In this document: positions 33,176-41,527 of the stretch, piece after piece
How positions within the stretch are numbered: position 1 is the first letter of the stretch
How the letters are laid out: every line of letters starts with the position of its first letter
Assembly: GCA_902779125.1 (NCBI GenBank)
Contig: CACZAC010000003.1
Location: 62,001 to 126,000, forward strand
Source: an uncultured Bacteroidales bacterium
GTDB taxonomy: Bacteria; Bacteroidota; Bacteroidia; Bacteroidales; Muribaculaceae
Direction of reading: 5' to 3'
DNA length: 64,000 bases
Notes under the pieces: model-generated
Seen by the model: only the letters and a program-made list of their open reading frames with translations
Database searches by the model: none
What the model was told of the DNA's origin: nothing
Position numbers and translations under genes: made by a program

Positions 33176-34222
33176 TCAAGCGTGCAGTATCTTATAAACG
33201 AGCTCCTTGAGCAGAGCGTAAGCGTCTTGACGAGAGCCAATACCCTTACTGCGAGTGTCACACTCCCGCAAATAACCGATGATATTAATCAGCGAACGAG
33301 TATTAAATTCCCGTGTCGCGTCAATAAATTTACGGGCTCGCCACTGGCTGCGGGTACCAACCACGGCCATAATACCATCGAGGGACTTGTCTCGTGCTGT
33401 AGCTGCCAGCAATACATTAGAGAAAAACGAGAACAGCATCGCCACACTCACAACAGGCGGGTTATTCTTGGGATTCCTTTCAAAGTAGTCCACAATGCGG
33501 AAAGCCTTTTCGGCATCACGCCTGCTCAATGCGTCTTCCAGCTCAAAGTTGTTGAAGTCCTTGCTAATACCGATGTTACGTTCAATCAGCAGAGGCGTGA
33601 TGTTGTTATCATCGGCAAGCATCGCCAATTTATCCAGTTCACTGAACAGACGTGCGATGTCAGTACCGATGTGGTCGGCAAGCATACTGGTGGCCTTGTG
33701 ATCGATATTACAACCTAAAGAATTGGCATAATTGAGTATCAGCCCTTCCAGGTCGCGTCCTTCCTTGACCTTATTGGAGTCAAGGATAACACCGCTCTTA
33801 CTGGCTTTTAACGCATCGGTGAACGGTTTGCTCTTCAAGGCAGAACCCTTGTGACAGATGACAAGGATAGTAGAAGCCAACGGGCGCTCGGCATAGGAAG
33901 CGAATATATCCAAGTCATCCTTGTGTCCCTGCTGTTTGGGAATCAACTGGGCTTCTCTCACCACGACCACTTTATACTGAGAGAAAGCAGGATATTGACG
34001 GCAAGTACTCACGACATCACGCACATTGGTGTTATTGCCATAGAACAACGTTAAGTTGAAATCACGCTGATCCTCGGTAAGCGCTGTGTCGATGATGAGT
34101 TGCTGCAAGCGGTCGATGTAATAAGGCTCCTCACCCTGCAGGACATAGATGTTCCTGAACTTGCCGCTTCTGATTTCCTTGCTCAAGGCTGTGAAAGTCA
34201 CCGTTTCTCGTTTTACTGCCAT
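33176..34222 (-). CDS. holA: DNA polymerase III subunit delta
   Basis: HolA is the clamp-loader subunit that opens the beta sliding clamp. The 348-residue protein begins with the typical N-terminal motif FTALSKEIRSGKFRNIYVLQGEEPYYIDRLQQLI. It continues with the three-domain delta fold, including the conserved VVVREAQL, STILVICHKGSALKS and LADHIGTDIARLFSELDKLA. The C-terminal collar domain ends LLKELVYKILHA. Size matches the family. It has its own -7 promoter box and is transcribed away from the upstream hypothetical gene. Cytoplasmic. Confidence 0.95.
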   Translation of the reverse strand: MAVKRETVTFTALSKEIRSGKFRNIYVLQGEEPYYIDRLQQLIIDTALTEDQRDFNLTLFYGNNTNVRDVVSTCRQYPAFSQYKVVVVREAQLIPKQQGHKDDLDIFASYAERPLASTILVICHKGSALKSKPFTDALKASKSGVILDSNKVKEGRDLEGLILNYANSLGCNIDHKATSMLADHIGTDIARLFSELDKLAMLADDNNITPLLIERNIGISKDFNNFELEDALSRRDAEKAFRIVDYFERNPKNNPPVVSVAMLFSFFSNVLLAATARDKSLDGIMAVVGTRSQWRARKFIDATREFNTRSLINIIGYLRECDTRSKGIGSRQDAYALLKELVYKILHA

Positions 34223-34243
34223 AAGTCTGTCGTTTTCTTACCG

Positions 34244-34251
34244 CAAATATA
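34244..34251 (-). promoter_or_regulatory. -7 box of holA
   Basis: TATATTTG on the minus strand, 22 nt before the start codon, fits TAnnTTTG; no good -33 box is visible. Confidence 0.45.
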
Positions 34252-34336
34252 CATAGAAAAACTTGATTTCGATGCTTGAAAGACACAGAAATCAAGTTTT
34301 ATGCTATCTAAAAGTTAAAGATGCAACAATCTAAGC

Positions 34337-35050
34337 TCACTCGCGGGAAAAAATGATGACCCACTTGTCCCATGGTTCAGAAATCAGAGACGGGTCATCA
34401 GTGCTGATAGCGTCATCGCCTGAATAGTAGTTTCTCACTGTATAACGATGTGAGACATGATAGCTGTCATAGTATGAAGGATCAAACACCTGGAGAAACA
34501 TCTTCTCACTCTGCAGGTCGGTTCCTTGCCAAACCATCATAGTGTAAGTTGTCTCAAATGCCGAACTCGATGTCATGCGATAGACGGCCTTGCGTTCATG
34601 ATCATAATAGAATTCGCCGTTAAAGACAGTAAAACCGTCGTTTGAAGCACGAGTAAAGCATTCCTCCTCATTATTCCACACAATCAATGTGCTGTACTCG
34701 CGGTTACAGCCTGGACCAATAAGGATATCAACATTACCATCGAAGTTGGCATCAAGAAAATGTACAACCTTGCGGGTGATACAGTCTTCCTCACGAATGG
34801 GAACGCTCTGCATTAACATCCCATCGGCATAAATCATCACTTTGTCAATGTAATATTCGCCATCATGGAGCTTCACCTCGAGCACATCATGTGTAGTAGG
34901 ACAATTCTCAATCGAAAACAAGCCGTACTCGTCAAGTGCCACCACTGGCACGGCTAATGGATTCCCTTGTTGAGCAGTAGCATTACATGCAGCAAAAGCA
35001 GCCATTGCCGCAAGGGCAATAATCTGCTTATAAAAACGATGTCTTCTCAT
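34337..35050 (-). CDS. Exported protein of unknown function with a VCBS/FG-GAP-like motif
   Basis: The 237-residue protein has an N-terminal hydrophobic signal (IIALAAMAAFAAC). Cys22 in AFAAC could be a lipidation site, though cleavage after ATAQ is also possible. The mature part is beta-rich with one calcium-loop-like stretch HFLDANFDGNVDILIGPG similar to FG-GAP/VCBS-type repeats, followed by strands with many tyrosines and tryptophans. I do not recognise the family. It is the gene upstream of holA on the same strand, separated by 114 nt that contain the holA -7 box, so a functional link is not implied. Confidence 0.8.
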   Translation of the reverse strand: MRRHRFYKQIIALAAMAAFAACNATAQQGNPLAVPVVALDEYGLFSIENCPTTHDVLEVKLHDGEYYIDKVMIYADGMLMQSVPIREEDCITRKVVHFLDANFDGNVDILIGPGCNREYSTLIVWNNEEECFTRASNDGFTVFNGEFYYDHERKAVYRMTSSSAFETTYTMMVWQGTDLQSEKMFLQVFDPSYYDSYHVSHRYTVRNYYSGDDAISTDDPSLISEPWDKWVIIFSRE

Positions 35051-35126
35051 ATCTTATGTTTATCTATTGGTTCGTACAGTTCCAGTACTCACCATCAATC
35101 GAAAAAGTGTTCTTGAAAAGGAATGA

Positions 35127-35600
35127 TTACTTGCCAGGAGTACCTTTGGGATCTACGCGGAAGGTGACAAAGCGGTTGTAAGCATAGTTTGCAAGGGTAT
35201 AAACGACCATGGCGAGAACCATGACGATGTTCTGGCCAGCCTTCAGCATCGGGAAGAAGGGGATGATGTCGTCGGGAAGGTTCTTCCAACCAAGTCCCTC
35301 AAGCAGAATCCAGCTGACACAGAGTTGCAGAGCGAGGCAGATGAGAAAACCGCACACAAAAAGTAAAAGCTCGCGCTTGAAATTATTTTTGGTCTTGAAT
35401 ACCCAGTTGCGGTTCCACAGGAAACTGTTGATAACACCCAGTATATAACCAGTCACATTGGAGATACCATAAGAAAGGCCAAGCCTGGTGTTGAGCAGAT
35501 AGAAAGTCACCAAGGTGATGAGCGTATTGAGCACGCCTATCACGCCATATTTCAGCAATTGTATTCCCGTCTCGCGGGCCTCGGCTTTATCTATCTTCAT
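35127..35600 (-). CDS. GtrA-like family membrane protein
   Basis: GtrA-family proteins are small four-helix membrane proteins thought to help flip or transfer undecaprenyl-linked sugars for surface glycans. The 157-residue protein has the expected start (ETGIQLLKYGVIGVLNTLITLVTFYLL), a second helix with SNVTGYILGVINSFLWNRNWVFK (the conserved N-x-F-W-x-R/K-x-W-V/T-F motif), and two more helices (FVCGFLICLALQLCVSWIL; IVMVLAMVVYTLANYAYNRFVTF). The next gene upstream is gldH on the same strand, but an exact two-box promoter lies between. The sugar or lipid partner is unknown; no glycosyltransferase is adjacent. Confidence 0.9.
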   Translation of the reverse strand: MKIDKAEARETGIQLLKYGVIGVLNTLITLVTFYLLNTRLGLSYGISNVTGYILGVINSFLWNRNWVFKTKNNFKRELLLFVCGFLICLALQLCVSWILLEGLGWKNLPDDIIPFFPMLKAGQNIVMVLAMVVYTLANYAYNRFVTFRVDPKGTPGK

Positions 35601-35619
35601 GACAACAGTTTTTACGCAG

Positions 35620-35650
35620 CAAATTTAGATAATATTAACGAATTGACAAA
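35620..35650 (-). promoter_or_regulatory. Promoter of the GtrA-like gene
   Basis: On the minus strand TTTG (35647-35650), 19 nt, TAAATTTG (35620-35627) matches the Bacteroidetes consensus exactly. Confidence 0.7.
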
Positions 35651-35668
35651 ATATTTTTCACATCAATG

Positions 35669-36169
35669 CTATTTAGGCGTCACTATGATGCCTATATTTA
35701 CAAGTCCTTGAAGCGTATCACAGCCTGGCATTGCTTGCCAGACAACGACGGCGCGGGCATCATCAGGCGTCACATCACTGGCAATACTCAACTTGTCCTG
35801 ATAAAGAGCACCGAATCCCCCACCCGTCCAGTTGCCATACTCGTCGGCAAGCGCCATGTCCACTGTCTGACGGTTAACAGTCGAATCGGCAGCAAAGATG
35901 TCCACCACGAGAGACAGATTACGATAACGGTAGCTGTTGTCATGACGGACAGCAAGCAAGATATCATAAACTACAGTCGAGTCGTCATATTCAGGCTGGT
36001 ATGTCAAGGGTAATGTGCGTTGCCAACCGTCGCGTGACAAATGCGTGAAATGCGCATGAGACATCACCGGTTTACGATCACATGACAGCATCATGAGCAT
36101 GGCGGCGGCAATGACCACTGTCATTGCCACCGCATGCATTGTAGGTTTCCACCTTTGGCGGTCACTCAT
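35669..36169 (-). CDS. gldH: GldH-like gliding-motility lipoprotein
   Basis: GldH is one of the Bacteroidetes lipoproteins named for gliding motility but present in many non-motile species, where its role is unclear. The chosen start MSDRQRWKPTM gives 166 residues with a signal peptide whose lipobox is MMLSC. The mature part has the family pattern H-x-x-R-D-G-W-Q-R-T-L-P-L-T-Y near residues 44-60, then YRNLSLVVDIF, TVDMALADEYGNWTGGGFGALYQ and WQAMPGCDTLQGLVNIGIIV. The frame is open much further upstream (to 36604), but that part lies antisense-free inside ricT in another frame and is not real coding sequence. The start overlaps the ricT stop by 8 nt, which argues for translational coupling in the rny-ricT-gldH unit. 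Confidence 0.88.
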   Translation of the reverse strand: MSDRQRWKPTMHAVAMTVVIAAAMLMMLSCDRKPVMSHAHFTHLSRDGWQRTLPLTYQPEYDDSTVVYDILLAVRHDNSYRYRNLSLVVDIFAADSTVNRQTVDMALADEYGNWTGGGFGALYQDKLSIASDVTPDDARAVVVWQAMPGCDTLQGLVNIGIIVTPK

Positions 36170-37613
36170 TCCCAGGTTTGTTCGGCTTGCTTTGAGCATT
36201 GCTGTTCTGTGGAGTGTTGCCATCAGATGATTGCTGCCGCGGCCTGAAAGTCTTGAGCGGGCGTTGAGGCTTATCGGTATGGGGACGCTTCTGACGTTCT
36301 CCACCAGATTGTCCATCCTGCTGAGGCTGGCGCTTGGGCTTGCCGGGACGCTGTTTGCGTTCAGGTCTTGGTGCATTGCCGTGCTCCTGAGGTTTGCCTT
36401 CGGGTTTATCCTTGTCATCGGCTTTTGAAACCGGTTTTGAACCATTATCAGAAGACGCTTTGTCGCCCGATTTCTTCTTCTTTTTCTTCTTCTTTTTGTT
36501 GTCAAAGCGATTGATAGCATCCTGATTGAGCAAGTCACCAAAAGGTGAAGCACCATTCCTGCCGTTCTGCTCATCTGGCTTGAGGCTATCAGGTTTAACA
36601 CCATTCTTGTTCAATGCAATGACCTCAAAGGCCTGAGCCGCTGTCAGTGTCACTGTATTTACAGGGGCATTGCGTTCAGTCGAGTAGATGATTTCCCGCT
36701 TGAGAGCATCGGCCTTGAAGTAATAATAGGTAGCATCTTTAGTTTCCAGATGCACATCCTTGGGAGGCAGCTGACGGATGGCCTCAACATAGGTGTTCAC
36801 CTCAAAATTGATACAACACTTGAGCTTGGCGCACTGGCCAGCCAGGTTCTGAGGATTGAGCGAAATGTCCTGGAAACGGGCAGCACTCGTCGCTACCGAC
36901 ACAAAGCTCGACATCCAAGTAGCACAGCACAAGGGTCTGCCACAGGGGCCAATACCACCGATTCGGCCAGCCTCCTGACGGGCACCAATCTGCTTCATCT
37001 CGACGCGAATCCTGAATACCTCAGCCAAGACCTTGATGAGCTGGCGGAAGTCCACACGGTCATCGGCAATATAGTAGAAAATCGCCTTGTTGCCGTCACC
37101 TTGATACTCAACGTCACCGATTTTCATCTTCAGACCCAGGTCCACCGCAATCTTGCGCGAACGGATCATGGTGTCCTCCTCGCGGGCTTTAGCCTGCTCA
37201 TAGCGTTCCATATCGGCAGGTTTCGCTTTTCGGAAGACACGCAAAATCTCAACATTCTTGCGCAGGTTCACGCGCTTCATCTGGTTCTGCACCAGACGTC
37301 CCATGAGGCCTACACGCCCGATATCATGCCCGGGATTTGCCTCGACAGCGACCCAATCACCCCGTTTGAGCGGAATGTGGGTACTGTTGCGATAGAAACC
37401 GCGACGCGTGTTCTTAAAGAGCACCTCAACGATTTCGTAATCGTTGTCAGGTACATCCTCAAGCCAGTTGGTGCTGGTGAGATTGCAACGCCCAATGTCA
37501 TCCGAACAACATCCGCCGCTGCATGCCCCAGCATTACATTTCACGCACTGGTCTGCAGTGTTGTCGGGCACAGGAGTTTGATAGTTCTTATTCTCGTCCA
37601 TCGTGGTACGCAA
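36162..37613 (-). CDS. ricT: PSP1/YaaT family protein RicT with basic low-complexity tail
   Basis: In Bacillus, RicT (YaaT) forms an iron-sulfur complex with RicA and RicF that stimulates RNase Y-dependent RNA maturation. Here the gene lies 3 nt after rny, which supports the same partnership. The 483-residue protein has a cysteine-rich N-terminus (CVKCNAGACSGGCC...RC) that may carry a cluster. The PSP1 core follows at about 50-290 (GDWVAVEANPGHDIGRVG, EMKQIGARQEAGRIGGIGPCGRPLCC, LAGQCAKLKCCINFE). After about 345 the protein is a disordered tail with a run of nine lysines followed by proline-, glutamine- and arginine-rich sequence, perhaps for RNA binding. A second in-frame ATG four codons in (MDENKNYQ) is an equally good start. 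Confidence 0.9.
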   Translation of the reverse strand: MRTTMDENKNYQTPVPDNTADQCVKCNAGACSGGCCSDDIGRCNLTSTNWLEDVPDNDYEIVEVLFKNTRRGFYRNSTHIPLKRGDWVAVEANPGHDIGRVGLMGRLVQNQMKRVNLRKNVEILRVFRKAKPADMERYEQAKAREEDTMIRSRKIAVDLGLKMKIGDVEYQGDGNKAIFYYIADDRVDFRQLIKVLAEVFRIRVEMKQIGARQEAGRIGGIGPCGRPLCCATWMSSFVSVATSAARFQDISLNPQNLAGQCAKLKCCINFEVNTYVEAIRQLPPKDVHLETKDATYYYFKADALKREIIYSTERNAPVNTVTLTAAQAFEVIALNKNGVKPDSLKPDEQNGRNGASPFGDLLNQDAINRFDNKKKKKKKKKSGDKASSDNGSKPVSKADDKDKPEGKPQEHGNAPRPERKQRPGKPKRQPQQDGQSGGERQKRPHTDKPQRPLKTFRPRQQSSDGNTPQNSNAQSKPNKPGNE

Positions 37614-37616
37614 TCA

Positions 37617-39158
37617 TTATTTGGCGTAGCTCACGGCGCGCGTTTCGCGGATGACGGTGATGCGCACCTGACCAGGATAAGTCATCTCATCCTGAATCTT
37701 TTGAGCGATCTCGTTGGACAGTTTCTCGGTCTCCTCATCAGTGATCTTGTCGGCACCGACGATGACGCGCAACTCACGTCCAGCCTGAATAGCGTAGGTC
37801 TTGACCACACCAGGATAAGACAAAGCCAAGTGTTCCAAATCGTTAAGGCGCTTAATGTAGGCCTCGACTATTTCACGGCGGGCACCGGGACGGGCACCAC
37901 TGATGGCGTCACACACCTGTACAATGGGAGCATAGAGACTGGTTGCCTCTTCCTCATCGTGGTGGGCACCGATAGCATTGCAGATATCGGCTTTCTCCTT
38001 GTACTTCTCGGCCAGTTTCATACCCAACTGAGCATGCGGCAGTTCGGGTTCGTCATCAGGCACTTTGCCTATATCGTGCAGCAGACCTGCGCGACGGGCT
38101 TTCTTGGGATTCAATCCCAACTCACTTGCCATAATGGCACACAGGTTAGCCGTCTCGCGCGAGTGCTGAAGCAGATTCTGACCATAGCTGGAGCGGTATT
38201 TCATCTTGCCGATTAAGCGTATGAGTTCAGGATGCAGGCCATGGATACCCAGGTCAATCGCAGTGCGCTTTCCTGTCTCGATAACCTCTTCCTCAACCTG
38301 GCGTCGCACTTTGGCAACTACCTCCTCTATACGTGCGGGATGGATACGGCCATCACTCACCAGCTGGTGCAATGCCAGGCGCGCAATCTCGCGGCGCACA
38401 GGGTCAAAACCCGAGAGCACAATAGCTTCAGGCGTATCATCAACAACGATTTCAACGCCGGTTGCAGCCTCCAGGGCGCGGATGTTGCGGCCCTCGCGAC
38501 CGATAATACGGCCCTTGATTTCATCATTATCGATATGGAATACCGTCACTGCATTCTCGATAGCAGTCTCGGTAGCGACGCGCTGGATGGTCTCAATGAT
38601 GATTCGCTTGGCCTCCTTGTTAGCCGTCATCTTGGCATCGTCCATAATGTCGTTGATATAGCTGGCAGCATTGGTTTTGGCTTCATCCTTCAAGGACTCG
38701 ATAAGCTTCTCCTTAGCTTCCTCGGCCGACAGACCGCTCACGTGCTCGAGTGTATCGCGGACGCTACGTTCCATTTTGTCAACTTCCTTCTTGCGCTCCT
38801 CGAGCACAGCCATTTGGTTATCAACATTGAGCTTGAGGTTATCCAATTCATTGCTGCGGCGCTTCAAGTCACCTTGCTGCTGGTTGAGCGACAATTCACG
38901 CTGTTTGAGTTTCGCCTCACTGGTCTGGACTTTGGTCAAACGGTCGTTGGCTTCCTTCTCAGCAGCACTCTTAATCGACATACCGGCCTCTTTGCCTTTC
39001 ATTACCTCGTTATTCTTGAGTACTTCGGCCTCAAGACGGGCTTTCTCAATAATTTCGTTGGCGCGTGATTTGGCATTATTTTTAGACAAATACAATGCCA
39101 AAGCACATCCAATTGCCATCGCCAGGATGGCTACAATAACAGTTAGTATAATATTCAT
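37617..39158 (-). CDS. rny: Ribonuclease Y
   Basis: RNase Y is a membrane-anchored endoribonuclease that starts mRNA decay. The 513-residue protein has an N-terminal membrane helix ([24 protein letters not shown]) and a long charged coiled coil to about residue 195. The KH RNA-binding domain follows ([24 protein letters not shown]), then the HD metal-dependent domain with [10 protein letters not shown] and [12 protein letters not shown] at 39182 opens a longer frame, but the ATG at 39158 gives the standard length and puts the membrane helix at the start, so it is preferred. It begins the rny-ricT-gldH unit; a candidate 6S RNA lies just upstream. Confidence 0.95.
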   Translation of the reverse strand: MNIILTVIVAILAMAIGCALALYLSKNNAKSRANEIIEKARLEAEVLKNNEVMKGKEAGMSIKSAAEKEANDRLTKVQTSEAKLKQRELSLNQQQGDLKRRSNELDNLKLNVDNQMAVLEERKKEVDKMERSVRDTLEHVSGLSAEEAKEKLIESLKDEAKTNAASYINDIMDDAKMTANKEAKRIIIETIQRVATETAIENAVTVFHIDNDEIKGRIIGREGRNIRALEAATGVEIVVDDTPEAIVLSGFDPVRREIARLALHQLVSDGRIHPARIEEVVAKVRRQVEEEVIETGKRTAIDLGIHGLHPELIRLIGKMKYRSSYGQNLLQHSRETANLCAIMASELGLNPKKARRAGLLHDIGKVPDDEPELPHAQLGMKLAEKYKEKADICNAIGAHHDEEEATSLYAPIVQVCDAISGARPGARREIVEAYIKRLNDLEHLALSYPGVVKTYAIQAGRELRVIVGADKITDEETEKLSNEIAQKIQDEMTYPGQVRITVIRETRAVSYAK

Positions 39159-39186
39159 TATAAACTTATATATATTAAACAAATAG

Positions 39187-39355
39187 CGCCACTCGGGACA
39201 TCGTCATCAGGCTGATATCCAACCTAATAAGACATTAGACCCAAAGTGGTGCAGGAACCTAATTTCTTCAACAATATCGTTATCTCGCCGCCTTGAATGT
39301 GCAATCCCGCAACTATTGGCCTGTTAGAGCAGGCCGAGAGTCACCGGGTGGAAGC
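39187..39355 (-). ncRNA. ssrS: Candidate 6S RNA between zapA and rny
   Basis: The 194-nt gap between zapA and rny, read on the minus strand, can fold as a long rod. The ends 39340-39351 and 39189-39199 form a closing stem with one mismatch and one bulge. A central open region has a small hairpin on each side (GGCCTG...CAGGCC; CTAAT...ATTAG). An inner stem (TGCGGGA with TCCTGCA) then leads to an apical arm. A rod of about 165-200 nt with an internal bubble is the 6S RNA shape, which mimics an open promoter and sequesters RNA polymerase. Linkage of 6S RNA to zapA is known in other bacteria. No separate promoter is visible, so it may be processed from the zapA transcript. Boundaries are approximate. 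Confidence 0.5.
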
Positions 39356-39376
39356 CACTCACGGGGAGTCACAATT

Positions 39377-39673
39377 TCATTCCTCGTCGCCCAACAGGGT
39401 GTCGAGTTGTTTCTCCAAATCAGTCAGGAAATCATTGACCTGTCGGTTTTCACCGTATGCCTCTAGATAGAGACGTGCAAACTGGAATGCAACTCTAGCA
39501 AGCACATCGTCGGATTTCTCGCCAAAGCGATTCATCCACTTGTGCCACAGCGTGTTAACAAGCTCTTCTGCCTTCCGATAGTTCTCCTCCTCGTCTGGTT
39601 TGATACTCAAGGCGATGGGATTTTCGGCATCGGCAAGTTGAATCCATATTTTAACTTTATTATTGTCGGCCAT
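39377..39673 (-). CDS. zapA: Cell division protein ZapA
   Basis: ZapA binds FtsZ and stabilises protofilament bundles at midcell. The 98-residue protein has the family's N-terminal beta region (VKIWIQLADAENPIALSIKPDEEENYRKAEELVN) and the C-terminal long helix that forms the tetramer coiled coil (VLARVAFQFARLYLEAYG...FLTDLEKQLDTLLGDEE). It follows a small coiled-coil gene by 19 nt and shares its promoter. Confidence 0.93.
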   Translation of the reverse strand: MADNNKVKIWIQLADAENPIALSIKPDEEENYRKAEELVNTLWHKWMNRFGEKSDDVLARVAFQFARLYLEAYGENRQVNDFLTDLEKQLDTLLGDEE

Positions 39674-39692
39674 TACGGTAGAGAGTCACGTG

Positions 39693-39989
39693 TCAAGCGT
39701 TCAATTGTTTAATGCATCGGTCAATGTCCCGCACCATTTTGGCAACCTGTTTCTTATAGTTAGCAACCGCCTCTGGGTTGCTGGGAACGGAATGCGCTAC
39801 TCGCAGGAACTCATTGTCAATGCGCAGCTGGTTCAATTCCTTCTCCAACTTGGCAATTTCAAGACTCTGGCTCTCGATTTTACGCGTCATTTCCTTCCTC
39901 TCATTCAGGAGCGTGACATATTTGCGACGCAGGGTGTCCACCTTGCGCGTCAAGTTTTGCAATCTGTCTTTCAGCTCCATCGAAGGCAT
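39693..39989 (-). CDS. Small coiled-coil protein upstream of zapA
   Basis: The 98-residue protein (start MPSMELKDRLQNL) is almost entirely a heptad-patterned coiled coil at about 5-65, followed by a short second helix. The longer frame to 40019 is rejected because it begins inside the promoter -7 box; a start three codons later (MELKD) is also possible. Its place directly before zapA suggests a division-related role like ZapB, but there is no sequence proof. Confidence 0.82.
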   Translation of the reverse strand: MPSMELKDRLQNLTRKVDTLRRKYVTLLNERKEMTRKIESQSLEIAKLEKELNQLRIDNEFLRVAHSVPSNPEAVANYKKQVAKMVRDIDRCIKQLNA

Positions 39990-40008
39990 AGTTGTCCAAT
40001 TTTCTCTG

Positions 40009-40042
40009 CAAAAGTACAACTATTTTTGCATTCTTTGCCAAA
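40009..40042 (-). promoter_or_regulatory. Promoter of the coiled-coil gene and zapA
   Basis: On the minus strand TTTG (40039-40042), 22 nt, TACTTTTG (40009-40016) fits the consensus with slightly long spacing. It sets the start of the coiled-coil gene. Confidence 0.55.
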
Positions 40043-40193
40043 AGATGACAATTATTTTTTGATTTTTAGGGCACCTTCTTAACATTTTGCTCGATTTGCT
40101 GAAAAAAACACTAAAAAAAGTGCATCAACAGAAGAAACAAACGGGAAAAACCTTAGAAAACCAGCAAGCATGCAACTCAAAAAGACAGTCAAG

Positions 40194-41459
40194 TCACGTC
40201 GTTATCATGCCGGTGTAGAAATGGAGGGTTTTACTTGTGGTATTGAAGTGATTTTGATTTGGTGCCCACTCGCCCCGTTGAAGCCCAGGAGCGAGTTTGA
40301 TAGAGCGGCGACCATACATGTTATTGATACCGTCGATGCTCGTCATCAAGCGACGCAGTTTGCCATGGTCATCGGGGTCAAAGAGATTCAGTTGTATGGC
40401 AGTACCTCGCTGAATGTCAAGGGCCATAACGCCTGCCTTACGATAACCGAAGCCGTCCTTCCAAATGAAATTCAATGCATTGAGTGCCTGCCGTACTATG
40501 GTCATCGTATCACTTGACGGAGTGACAAGACGCAATTGGCAGGAGTTGGAATAAAACGGCAAATCCTCTCGGAAATGGTCCCCACGCACATAGGTCATCA
40601 CACTCCCGGCTACGCTGCCCTCATCACGCAACTGGCGAGCTGTGCGCTCGGCAAAACTGACCACCGCATCGGCTATCTCGTCGCGGCTAGTGAGCACTTT
40701 GCCAAAAGTGCGTGATGTCATAATCGTCTTGTGGGCAATGGTGACAGGATTAGCAATCTGGCAGTCATGCCCCATAAGCTCCCGCTGGGTGCGCTCCAAG
40801 GTCACCGAATATAACGACCGTACCAATGACGGCGGCATTTTCACGAAGTCGGCTGCCGTCTTGATACCACGCGATTGCAGAGAAACCGCCAATCGCCGTC
40901 CGATGCCCCAAACATCACCGATGGGGGTACGCCTCAGGATGATGTCTATCGCTTCGGGCCTCACCAGCCAATAAACGCCATCAGTAATCCTTGGGTCACG
41001 TTTGGCGATATGGTTGGCGACCTTGGCAAGTGTTCGGGAAGGTGCAAAACCGATACTGACTGGGATGCCGACATACTGCCGAATTTTCTTGACAAGTCCC
41101 GCCATCACACGATGGCTCGTCTCGACATCCTCGTGTGGCAGCCTGAAAAATGCCTCGTCAACCGAATAAATCTGCAGATTATCCACCTCCTCACCCACAA
41201 GGCTCATCACGCGGTTGGACAAATCGCGATACAGGATGTGACGCGCCGACAACTGGATAATCTGGCTAGGGTCAGTGTGTTCCTTGATTTTGAAGGCGGG
41301 GCAACCCATCGGGATACCAGCAGCCTTGGCCTCGTTGCTGCGGGCAATGACGCAGCCGTCGTTGTTGGAAAGCACAACGACCTTCTTTCCGTTGAGTCGC
41401 GGGTCAAACAGGCGCTCGCAGGAAACGAAGAAGTTATTGCAGTCAACCAGACCGTACAT
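40194..41459 (-). CDS. umuC: Y-family DNA polymerase UmuC
   Basis: UmuC is the polymerase subunit of translesion DNA polymerase V. The 421-residue protein has the Y-family palm motifs: MYGLVDCNNFFVSCERLF at the N-terminus with the first catalytic aspartate, and YSVDEAFF near residue 100 with the second aspartate-glutamate pair. The UmuC-type VVVLSNNDGCVIARSNEAKAAGIPMG, a helix-hairpin-helix region with IGDVWGIGRRL, the little-finger domain, and the C-terminal UmuC tail up to LNLFD also follow. UmuC normally works with processed UmuD, which is usually encoded next to it, but no umuD/lexA-like gene is in the neighbourhood. No SOS box was recognised. Confidence 0.94.
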   Translation of the reverse strand: MYGLVDCNNFFVSCERLFDPRLNGKKVVVLSNNDGCVIARSNEAKAAGIPMGCPAFKIKEHTDPSQIIQLSARHILYRDLSNRVMSLVGEEVDNLQIYSVDEAFFRLPHEDVETSHRVMAGLVKKIRQYVGIPVSIGFAPSRTLAKVANHIAKRDPRITDGVYWLVRPEAIDIILRRTPIGDVWGIGRRLAVSLQSRGIKTAADFVKMPPSLVRSLYSVTLERTQRELMGHDCQIANPVTIAHKTIMTSRTFGKVLTSRDEIADAVVSFAERTARQLRDEGSVAGSVMTYVRGDHFREDLPFYSNSCQLRLVTPSSDTMTIVRQALNALNFIWKDGFGYRKAGVMALDIQRGTAIQLNLFDPDDHGKLRRLMTSIDGINNMYGRRSIKLAPGLQRGEWAPNQNHFNTTSKTLHFYTGMITT

Positions 41460-41471
41460 TTTTTAGTTAAT

Positions 41472-41496
41472 AGTTTATAGTTTAAAGTTTATAGTT
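41472..41496. repeat. Two 11-nt direct repeats (14-nt period) upstream of umuC
   Basis: AGTTTATAGTT is repeated at 41472-41482 and 41486-41496 in the gap between the ABC-F gene and umuC. Confidence 0.75.
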
Positions 41497-41527
41497 GGCT
41501 TACGCATTCTTTATTCCTCAGTCCTAA

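Noticed and set aside
36170..36604. N-terminal extension of gldH by 145 codons
   Set aside because: The extension lies in another frame of ricT and is rich in serine, arginine and asparagine; the lipoprotein signal begins at the start at 36169.
36750..38216. 488-codon plus-strand frame across ricT and rny
   Set aside because: It crosses two well-supported opposite-strand genes and has no domain.
39159..39182. TTG start extending rny
   Set aside because: The ATG at 39158 begins the membrane anchor and gives normal RNase Y length.
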